Of a stretch of 64,000 nt of DNA, positions 55,901 to 64,000 are shown piece by piece. The notes beneath the pieces were generated by a model. The model worked only from the letters and a program-made list of their open reading frames with translations. It did not search any database and was not told where the DNA came from. The stretch's first letter is position 1. Every line of letters begins with the position of its first letter. Source of the stretch: Anisakis pegreffii (lineage: Eukaryota; Nematoda; Chromadorea; Rhabditida; Anisakidae); the NCBI GenBank assembly GCA_035041965.1, contig JAPYMA010002258.1, positions 42,451-106,450 of the forward strand, in the 5' to 3' direction. Made by a program: the position numbers and the translations under genes.

Positions 55901-57530
55901 GGAAACGGTCGTTCGCCAGTATGAACTCGGATATGATTAATTAATTTATATTTCGCCTGAAAATGGTTCGAGTAGAGATTCGATCGCTCAAAGTTACATT
56001 CAAGCAGTCACTGAATATTTGTTAAGTAGTTGCTAGAATGATTGATGAGGACAAGACAACATCGAAGTGAAGCGTTATTCAGTGATACCATAAAACCCAG
56101 GAAAGCTTCCTGTGTGTTGGAGGATGATAAAAATTATTAACTAACTTTAAATATCTTTCCCTTTCGAACACAATCTTTCCACTGACAAATGTGAAGTGTG
56201 CTATCTGATAGACCAACGTGCTCATGTTGTAAGTGTGAAACGATGTGTTCAATCGAGTAAAAAACACGATTGCATATTTTGTTCCGCTGAAATTTGCTGT
56301 CATTAGGAATAATTTATTCCGGCTGTTGTGACCGCAACGGTTCTCATTATGTACAAATATCTCTTCCGCTCTGCGAAATTCCACGATGTTCTGATGAAAC
56401 AAACTAGCTCATCAAATATCTCCTCAAAACTATTCATCAAGTCTCGTAAAATTACGATAGCTGAACGCTAAAACTGGTTCAAATTATGTCTCATTAACAG
56501 ACGCATGCTTTATAACATCAATGCATTTGTATGCATACTTCAACCCATTCGCACTGAATTGGATTCTGCATTCGTGGAGCTGTTGAGGTCATTGCCTGAA
56601 CTGTGAACGGGAAATGTGGATATGTTGGTCGGACGAATGGATTTGGTGGACAGCCATGACCGAAGAATGCTTCTGGATCGGGTTTAAAGAAATTCCGTTG
56701 ATATTCTCCGGTTGTTTGAGGGATCGGACCAAATAAACGTGTATTCTGCATGAATGGCGGCTCCTGTGGAAAGTAGACATCAGGCGGACGCGGCGGAGCA
56801 TTTGGATAATTATTTTCTGAAATGAGATTTCATTTAGAAACGAGAAGGGTACATTTATCAGATATTGCTTGAGCAACCTTGCGAGATCATAATATCCTAG
56901 TGGAAAGTCAAATGAGGGCCTTGAATATGGTCGAATGCACAATTGCGAACATTCATATCCACTTAGGTATCGAATACTCTCGCATCGTGTATTGTGAACA
57001 GTAGGTTAATTCAGCACGGATAATTGAAATACTTGAGAATATGAGATGATGTCGAATTATGCTGAATTATTAGCTCTACAAAACTCATTGAATCTGATTG
57101 TATATTCCTTGTCATCACCCAGAAAGCTTAGAAGGTGAAAGAGCGATTTTTTCTCGATTGAGCCTTGATCATTAACCTTGCTTAATGAAGAACTGCTGCC
57201 CGTAGAATGAATTCGGCGCCATACTAGGCTGATAGTAGCTATCTTGAGGATAGCAACTGGCTGGAGAGGTATTCTCAATGTCTTTACCAACGCATTCCGC
57301 TATTGGAATTTGTCTGAAATGAAAGATTAGTTGAACAAAGCGGTACTATGAAATGTTCAAGCAGGCAATCATCTGTCACTCATAGCCGTTGTTATTGGGA
57401 TTGGTTCTGAATGATGCACAACAGAGAATGAAAGAAGTGGAAAACAAGAAAACAAATAAAAGTACCCGGGGATGTGCTGTGCTGCAATCGGTGGTCCAGG
57501 TCCGGAATTCGGATATCCCGGGGCGAGCAT
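49904..57530 (-). CDS. ref-2: Zic/REF-2 family five-zinc-finger transcription factor
   Basis: Eight exons in transcript order: 57466-57530, 57177-57313, 56539-56816, 56146-56286, 55833-55956, 52639-52808, 50160-50354, 49904-50032. All phases agree; 412 residues. Five C2H2 fingers span residues 156-307. Finger 1 is C156/C165/H178/H183, with the wide Cys spacing and Trp (QCEWVE) typical of Zic. Finger 2 has CQWKDC and HIRVH. Finger 3 is [25 protein letters not shown]. Finger 4 starts [10 protein letters not shown]. Finger 5 holds [19 protein letters not shown], and its last His is supplied across the exon 6/7 junction. The N-terminus is rich in Pro, Tyr, Gln and Phe; the tail is Ser/Pro-rich ([14 protein letters not shown]). 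Zic proteins bind GLI-type sites and steer neural and epidermal cell fate; C. elegans REF-2 acts in Pn.p cells. The start ATG directly follows an in-frame stop. The symbol is by family resemblance. Confidence 0.93.
51186..51410 (-). other. Possible alternative terminal exon of the Zic gene
   Basis: Within the 2.3-kb intron after the finger-5 exon, a minus frame can be entered in phase 0 at TTTTGTTAAG. It reads [10 protein letters not shown], then [15 protein letters not shown], then [10 protein letters not shown] to a stop. If used, it would replace the Ser/Pro-rich tail with a His/Asn-rich one and remove the last His of finger 5. The acceptor lacks a strong pyrimidine tract, so it may be unused. 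Confidence 0.25.
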
Positions 57531-58187
57531 TTAACTAGGTTATTTTTTTGGATCCACAGGTGTAAGGCACGTTGATTGAAAAAGGAGACCTCCTTGGGAT
57601 CAATCAACGATTTATGCACGGCAGGGATGCAGTCTCATCGTAGTCGATGACTACAGGAGATCGGTTCCGCCTATGCTGAGCGCTCATTGGTGCATAACGT
57701 TCATGGATCCGCCCATTCACATGGATATTTTGTGATGTGCTGTGGCAAAAGGCGGAGATAACCCGAAACGTGGATTAAATGAACAGTAATTTTTTTGCGA
57801 TAACAGCATGGAATCACCGCACGACACGAGAGAGATTTGAGGACGAAATGAGGGTGGTTGTCATTAGGACTCGAGGGGGGTCGCTAACTAATTTGTCGCG
57901 AAAAGGCATGATGGTAGGACATAAAGAACTCATTGCTACCACCCGAGCAGATGGAACAAAACGCAATGTCTCGTCTGTTCCATCTGATGGACAAAGTCCC
58001 GCTAATTACTTCTCTAACCTCTGAATCTCTTTTTGCTTCAGTTATTTACTCATTTTAACTGTAAGTACTGAAAGAAACCCCAAAACTGGAGTCGTTCGTA
58101 AAATGACGTTTCATAAAGAACACTATGTACGAACTGGAATGTCTTACCAACTCTGCTATGAAATCCATTCGTGAGAGGGATTAAGGC
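57531..58187. promoter_or_regulatory. Upstream flank of the Zic gene
   Basis: Proximal 5' region of the minus-strand Zic gene, less AT-rich than its surroundings. An acceptor-like AACCTAG lies 4 bases before the ATG, so either trans-splicing or an unseen leader exon is possible. It contains a perfect 11-base inverted repeat at 57948-57958 and 57976-57986 (CAGATGGAACA and its complement), and an 81-codon plus frame (57779-58024) with no recognisable content. The promoter role is inferred from position alone. Confidence 0.4.
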
Positions 58188-58248
58188 ATTCCTTATCTGT
58201 ATTAGTTATCAGATATTCATTATCTGATAACGAATGCAGATAAGGAAT
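58188..58248. promoter_or_regulatory. 61-bp near-perfect palindrome carrying five GATA-factor motifs
   Basis: The arms 58188-58215 and 58221-58248 are complementary over 28 bases with two mismatches, one of them a G:U pair in plus-strand RNA, around a five-base loop. The sequence includes AGATAA or TGATAA (or complements) five times, fitting the WGATAR consensus bound by GATA transcription factors. It lies about 660 bases upstream of the Zic start codon and 30 bases past the stop of the ORF at 58281-58607. It could be an enhancer, a hairpin RNA precursor or a foldback repeat; the sequence alone does not decide. Confidence 0.7.
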
Positions 58249-58280
58249 TCTGCATTTTGCATTTTCTCATCCAGCAAGCT

Positions 58281-58607
58281 TTACTTGGCAATGATCGATT
58301 TATTGAACTGCCCATTCGCACCAGGAGTATTTGGAATCGTTTTTAATCCTTTTAAGAATGTGAACAAGTTTTTTGGATAAATTCGTGGTGAAATCGATAC
58401 TCCGATCATTTCTCGGAAGAAAGAATAAATACGTACCTTGTCAAGTGGGTGTAAAAAGAGCAATAACCAAGGCCAAAAAGATTTCGGTTCGGACATCCAC
58501 CGACGCTTGAAATCGTACAACTTGCCATAAAACCTGCTGAGAATGGTCGTCTTTACGCAACTCAGATAGAACAATGAAGATAATAATTCTCGGGTGCACT
58601 CTTTCAT
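58281..58607 (-). CDS. Hypothetical 108-residue protein
   Basis: ATG-initiated open frame ending at TAA, preceded by an AACGTAG/GTACA acceptor-like context. Content: MKECTRELLSSLFYL, FYGKLYDFKRRWMSEP, a hydrophobic aromatic run FWPWLLLFLHPLDK, then IYPKNLFTFLKGLKTIPNTPG. A strong donor-like GTACGT follows LDK, so the true first exon might end there. No family is recognised. One short hydrophobic segment is too brief to call a membrane span. It is transcribed in the same direction as the Zic gene and ends 30 bases before the GATA palindrome. Confidence 0.35.
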   Translation of the reverse strand: MKECTRELLSSLFYLSCVKTTILSRFYGKLYDFKRRWMSEPKSFWPWLLLFLHPLDKVRIYSFFREMIGVSISPRIYPKNLFTFLKGLKTIPNTPGANGQFNKSIIAK

Positions 58608-60023
58608 TGTACCTACGTTATTTTTTGTTTTGATAACGAGAAGATATGAAACATTGTAAAAGTGAAATGAAGCTGTTTAACAGTGGAATGGATCTCAGAA
58701 GGAGGCGGCTGGATGGAACAGAAGGTGGTAAAATAAGCCATAATTTTTAATTTCCAGATTTCTTTCAGTCAGAATTCAACGTATGCGATGTGAAAATGGG
58801 CTTCATCATCAATCAACAATTGAGTAAATACTTTATCTCAAAACCACCCTTGAAATTTCATGCACCTTGCTTCTTTCCGGAATTAAATCCATTTGACCCT
58901 GATTTGAAACAAACCTATTTCAACGAAACTAAGCGCTCATGAAATGCCTTCAGCACTAATCTCAGGAAGATTTTCAATATTATAAAGAATCGAAACAGAA
59001 AGTGAATAAATATGGGCTGAATGAGAACGACTGGCGCTGACGGTAGCTGAAGGTGAGATTAAGTAATAGTGTTAGATTGAGCATATGAGCTGTGATCTTT
59101 TGAATGACATTGACATTGTAATGATAATATTATGAGGTGTGATGTTGTAATCTCGTATTCGTAATCATCAAATACGATAAACAATCGGACACTTTTGATT
59201 GTTAAGTCGTGTGCCAATATCTGTTCAGTCAGATCGTCACTAATCATTGCTGTCACCCAAAGCGATCATTCATTCACCTCATTCATTATTTTCATTACCG
59301 CTGCTATCATCAACACAGCAAACGTTCTCCTTTCCAGATCGGAACTGTACGATTCATTCAACCGCCGGTGGTTTACCTCTATTCACAATTCAACACTTCA
59401 TATGGCAAGTATTATAAAACGATAAATGCAAATTGCTGCAAAGCTTTTGCTTACCACAGAAATATTCTCAAAAAAATATGCTCCCTTTTCATGCCCATGA
59501 TTTCGCAGAACATTTCTTCACACTACCCGTCTTAGTGGATAACCTCAAGAGACTACAGTTTATTAGCTGAATGTCAACATTTTTGTATTTCTTTTCCCAT
59601 AATAATTTTTATTATCTTCAAACGACCTGTACATTATTAGTAAGTAATTGCAGAACAACTTGATGAAAGAATTCGACGCGACATACCAAATAGTAAAATG
59701 CTTCCAATCTGTTGAAGGGTTTTTGTTAGTTCTTGCACAATTTTCATTGTGATCAACTCCCTTAAGTGCAGCAATCTAAATTGAACGAGTTCAAAAAAAA
59801 ATCACTCATGTCAAAAGTTTCGATGGTATTATATTGATGGAGGTAGGTAAACGATTACGATAGGCGAATGTTTTCTGGATCGATTCAGTTGAATTATGGC
59901 TCAATTGCGAAAACACAAAAAACCGGTTGTTTTGAGAAGTTCAACGCTGAAACACATTGAAAATAGAATAAGCAAGTGGTGTGTTGCACAGAATCAGTGA
60001 GCGAGCGCACTTGCATATCACAG
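58608..60023. other. Intergenic stretch, no supported gene
   Basis: Two overlapping plus frames at 59195-59535 share a good acceptor (CTCCTTTCCAG before 59336), and either could be an exon fragment, but no partner exon joins them convincingly. Nothing else is recognised. Confidence 0.4.
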
Positions 60024-60662
60024 GAGGCATTCATGTGCACTCGCGTAGAGCCGTTATCGTTGGTGAAAGCACGATTTCATCGTTCGTCTCAAGTCAGCAC
60101 TCGCAAGAAACACTAGTATCCTCTTGTTCCGATGTGAATTCATCGTACCCTTTACTGATCACATCTGAACAGCTACCACTGCTGATTCGGTGGCAAAAAC
60201 TATTGGATAATGATCGTTACCAATGGTCTCAAATGCGGTTAAAATGGTGCGATTATTTTGCAGAATGGCTGCTGCATTAGCTAGCAGAAAAACGGATGGA
60301 GATTGCGCAGTAGTATTTTTGATCATTCTCGGAAAGGCCGAAAATTTTTAAAAAACAGTTTAATGAAGCGATTTACTCATTGGAGCAATAGATTTCTGTT
60401 GTGTGGCACTCAAAATTTTGATTGTTCGATGGATGTAGGTGTGTCGCGTTTAGAGGCAGCGAGCGGGTTTGTTCGCAATTCAATCGTATGGCTTGCCCAA
60501 TTGTCTTCGAACAAAAGGTACGATGTCTCCCGCAGTGAAACGTGTGCTCATTGATTACGTAATCGATTGTAAGTAACATGTTTATTAGTACGATAGTCGC
60601 TCAAAAGCTACTCATATAATAACTGATTGCTCGTATTTATAATCAGTGAACACCATTATTAG
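60024..60662 (+). CDS. Candidate exons of an unknown gene
   Basis: Segments 60024-60246, 60311-60517 and 60647-60662 join in phase and end at a stop. The first has acceptor CATATCACAG and contains STISSFVSSQHSQETLVSS and LLIRWQKLLDNDRYQW. The second has acceptor ATTGCGCAG and contains THWSNRFLLCGTQNFDC and GFVRNSIVWLAQLSSNK. The 64-base first intron would be unusually short for this window, and no start codon or known domain was found. The product would be helical and soluble. Chance remains a serious alternative. Confidence 0.3.
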
Positions 60663-63600
60663 CTCCCACTCAATAATCGCATTAATACGCTTCACTTGTA
60701 TCAAATCTCTCTGCATGCAATCGAAAGTCGATGCACTTCTGCCATACGACGGTACCATTCAGAAATTAAATTCACCGTAATATACAAAAACATCTTTCAA
60801 TCGAAGACAGTGTTCGGTGAAAGCACTGAAATTAGAAAGATATAACCAAAAAGTACAAAACTGCAAAGGAAAACTGCACAATCATCCGTTCAAAATTTTT
60901 CATTGCGATCATATTCCACGTTTCACTATGTTCTCTATTCTATTGTTTATGTTCATTGATCACAGCAGAATCCTTTACCTGTAGTTGCTTAGTTACTTGG
61001 TAATACTGCTTAAAGGAATACAGTCTCAAAATGCTTTTCTGTTTAGTTTACACGAGTTTAGTTCGGCGTATTCTGCATTTCGAATTATTGATGCAATAAT
61101 TCGTACATGACGGTTATATCAGAACTTTTGGCATCAATGAGTTAATACTCGCGAATGCTAATCGGACTGAGTAGGAAAAATTCTTAAAATAGGAGCGCCA
61201 AAAAATGTTCTTGGAGGCTAAGTTCCATCGTTTGTATTCTATTGAAAAATTCGCATCTGAAAGTCGTATTATACCCGGTGAAAGAGGCGCCTCAACGGGG
61301 TATTCATCATTTTCTGAATGATATTTTTGTTGCACTCAGCAAGGTCAACACTCACACCATGCAACGCCCTTAATGTTGACCTCTACAAACCCGCAGGTAA
61401 TTTTGGCCATTAATCATATTCATTCAAGTCCTTCTTCACACCCTAATGCATTAACAATAGTGACTATCGAATGTAACGAGAAATTCGTTGCTCAGCAGCA
61501 TGAATAGTTGCTGTGTTGCAGTGGATGAGGGAAAATTGTCTGGCAAAGCATGCAAGCTTACACAACGGCTCATTTGAGATTTAACGCAGTTTTTGTGATG
61601 AATAGAGCCGAACAAAATAATTATAAGAGGGAATAGTTCTGTCTGAAATGAGTGGTCTAAGTCCGCATACGATGCAAATCTCATCAAATCTACAGGATAA
61701 AGTAGAATAAGAAATAGATTAAGCTGAAGTTATCTCACTCACTGAATTTCACAAGGAACATGCTACTTAGCAAGCGTCAAGAAGTCAACCAAATACTGCT
61801 ACGTAATTCATTGATGAAATCTTCTCCATTTGGACAGCTAAAAAAAACATGAAAATTTAAGCCACTCTGTAGTTGTGACCGCATTGATTAGAGCCATTCA
61901 TTCAAGCATTTGATTAATTCTTCGTAGGATCTCTTGGCTGATCATATTTCAGTAGCCAAAAAATGTTTCACGCTGTATTCATGTTCTGCATTCGAGAAGC
62001 AGTTTTGAAAGGTTCTTGTGTTTCTGTGGGCATCTGAATGATCCATCAGCATTGGGTAAGCTTATAGAAAAAGTGATAAGTTAATAACTGATCGCATTTT
62101 GTGCAACAGTGAAAAGAGATTATCCGATAATGTGAAGGAATATCTGCTCACTTGCTCATTGTTTCTAGAGATTACCTCACCATGATATAACAATGATCTG
62201 TTGATTATCGCATCAAATATCATCCACAGATCAATTTCGATTGACACATTGTCGATCGCAGTTACTTGTCATTGATGAATACTGATTCAAACAAGCATCA
62301 CACAGAAGTTTCCTTCACTTTTTTCCAATGTGTTTCAATGTTCCTTGCTGGTGAAAAAAAAAGTTGAAATTAAATTTGGAATTGAGGAAAATGGTCAATA
62401 GGTGAGGAGCAAAACAACAGTGATATCAGTATTAATTGGAGGATAACGAAATCAAGTTATTTGTAGCAAATGACGATTTAAACTCCCTATGAATTATGGG
62501 TGAAAACGACACTTTATTTTTAATGAATCGTGTTGTTTGCCGCTAACTCGTGCTGGATTATGAAACTAGAGTGACAGTATATATTGTAGTGGAAACAATA
62601 GCGCAGTACTGCATAATTCCTTAATTGAATCGAAAAATTTGATTTCTGCCTTTTGATAAAGAGTACCGTCATAACCACGTACCGATCAATAATCGTGATG
62701 CAAACATGATAAAATTAGAAATTAATATTATTGCCAGTCAAAAATCTCTTTTTTTTCGATGTAATAACCACGCGATCAACTGAAATACGCAATGTGAACA
62801 TATTTACGTACCAAAAAAGCGTGCACACTTTGATGAGCATGCGCGCAGAAAACATAAACGTTAAATTATCAAACCAAAAACGAAGGCAGTCATCGATATT
62901 GAAGATAAAAAATTCAACCAAGCATCAATTTAGACTAAATTCGCAAAATTCCTATGCAACTCCAAATCCGACACGAAACAAAACAATTCAGCGTTAATGG
63001 GGATCTGAAATTCGGACTATTGGTTGAAATTGGCTGAAATGCCGTATAAATCAACCAGATTTCACGACGGTATCACTCACCCACTTTGCAATTAATTGGA
63101 TGTTGTCGCATAAAATGCAACTTGAAATGGCTTTCGTAAATGTTAAAATACTTTCAAGAAGATGAGTTGATGGACGGGAAGCTGAATATTCACCTTTGCG
63201 AACTTTTGCGGTGACATGAAACAGAACATTAATTGCTGCCGATTAACCGCAAAACATATTTATCACATTGTTCGATTGCACTGCTCTCTTTATGACGCCT
63301 ACCGACTCAGCCAAAACAACCCCTTCAAGGAAATCTATTTATCCTCATAATTTGCCTCAAATCATATCGACCTATTCAGTAACTAATCAAAACATATTGT
63401 CAATTGTGCGCAGAAGTCCACTTACATGTTATTATAAATGAGTGAGAAAATTGACTTCCATTCAGAGAGATTACGGTAGTAAGCAGCATACTAATCATTT
63501 GCTTCTCCATATCCAACAGAACATTATTTAAATTGCGTAAAACTGCAATGCGATTTGAAAGAGAGCGTCAGCAAGATGTTGCTACTCACTAGATTTGTGT

Positions 63601-63806
63601 ACGGCATTCGTATTAGCAATGGCTCAAGGCAGCATTTAAAGAGCGACATTCAGAATTCAAAACGCTGTGCTCGACATGGCATCATTTGATGCTGTGATCA
63701 ACTCCAAAACGTTTATTTGCTCCATAATACAAATATCACACAAACGTAGCTATGACACTGCACTACAATTGAACAAGACCGATATAAATCGATGATCGAA
63801 ATGGGT
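60663..63806. other. Intergenic stretch, no supported gene
   Basis: Short frames on both strands without splice support or recognisable motifs. The ATG frame at 62731-62997 (plus) is Asn/Lys-rich and overlaps an equally long minus frame, so neither is preferred. No RNA gene or repeat family was recognised. Confidence 0.45.
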
Positions 63807-63998
63807 TTAGTTCACCGGATAAGCGGTTGCTATGCATGTATCATTCTGGTTACCACATTTCTGTAGATACGATGTAACACCCATTGGGAAACCGTCAATT
63901 GTGAATCGGCAGCCGCGTCCAGTCTTTGTTAGCGCACAAACTGATAATAATGAAAAATCGAATGCTGCAAAAGCAGCGATCACTACATAATTTGTCAA
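63807..63998 (-). CDS. Partial small secreted Cys-containing protein (runs off the window)
   Basis: An open frame enters from beyond the right edge and stops at 63807. It begins VVIAAFAAFDFSLLSVCAL, hydrophobic like the end of a signal peptide, then continues TKTGRGCRFTIDGFPMGV and YLQKCGNQNDTCIATAYPVN with four cysteines. No ATG is inside the window. Alternatively the coding part starts at the acceptor TTATTATCAG (first exon base 63940) and the upstream hydrophobic codons are intron. The family is not recognised. A donor-like GTGAAC just before the stop means the gene could continue leftward. Confidence 0.45.
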   Translation of the reverse strand: MTNYVVIAAFAAFDFSLLSVCALTKTGRGCRFTIDGFPMGVTSYLQKCGNQNDTCIATAYPVN

Positions 63999-64000
63999 TC

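Overview
The window is nuclear DNA from a nematode. Evidence: AT-rich sequence with many introns bounded by GT...TTTCAG; a very large secreted EB-module protein, a family greatly expanded in nematodes; a five-finger Zic/REF-2 type zinc-finger gene; and one gene whose start codon sits just after a splice-acceptor-like TTTCAG, as expected for spliced-leader trans-splicing. The species cannot be named from the sequence. There are no operons of bacterial type, no phage, no CRISPR array, and I found no tRNA or rRNA. Coding exons were assembled by hand from reading frames, splice sites and intron phase. Exons marked tentative depend on weak sites.

Layout. (1) 0.9-14.6 kb, minus strand: one 19-exon gene for a ~2,578-residue secreted, cysteine-rich matrix-type protein. 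It has a signal peptide, a divergent chitin-binding (peritrophin-A-like) region, about 33 EB/EGF-like modules and a C-terminal lustrin-type cysteine domain. One exon alone is 4.4 kb. (2) 14.6-27.9 kb: a 13-kb stretch with no recognisable gene, apart from a weak chain of possible minus-strand exons at 21.9-23.4 kb. (3) 27.9-32.6 kb, plus strand: a complete 11-exon mitochondrial propionyl-CoA carboxylase beta-chain gene. All intron phases agree and it encodes 536 residues. (4) 33.7-38.1 kb, minus strand: a secreted protein with a Cys-rich N-terminal half and a Gln/Pro-rich tail, convergent with the carboxylase gene. (5) 40.1-42.8 kb, plus strand: a Ulp1/SENP-like (C48) cysteine protease with an acidic, Ser-rich N-terminus. 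(6) 42.8-49.9 kb: mostly non-coding, with a 244-bp-period tandem duplication ending in a long imperfect palindrome, a candidate small minus-strand gene and a 131-codon ORF. (7) 49.9-57.5 kb, minus strand: an eight-exon Zic-family transcription factor gene, complete with five zinc fingers. (8) 57.5-64 kb: the upstream flank of the Zic gene, with a near-perfect 61-bp palindrome packed with GATA-factor motifs, several small candidate ORFs, and the edge of a possible small secreted-protein gene at the right end.

The genes do not form one pathway. The first and fourth look like extracellular matrix or cuticle-associated products, the third is mitochondrial propionate/branched-chain catabolism, the fifth is SUMO-type peptidase chemistry, and the seventh is developmental transcription control. 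The items most worth following up are the architecture and exon history of the EB-module giant, the GATA-motif palindrome upstream of the Zic gene, a Cys in place of a usual Asp in the carboxylase, and the duplicated repeat plus palindrome near 46 kb.
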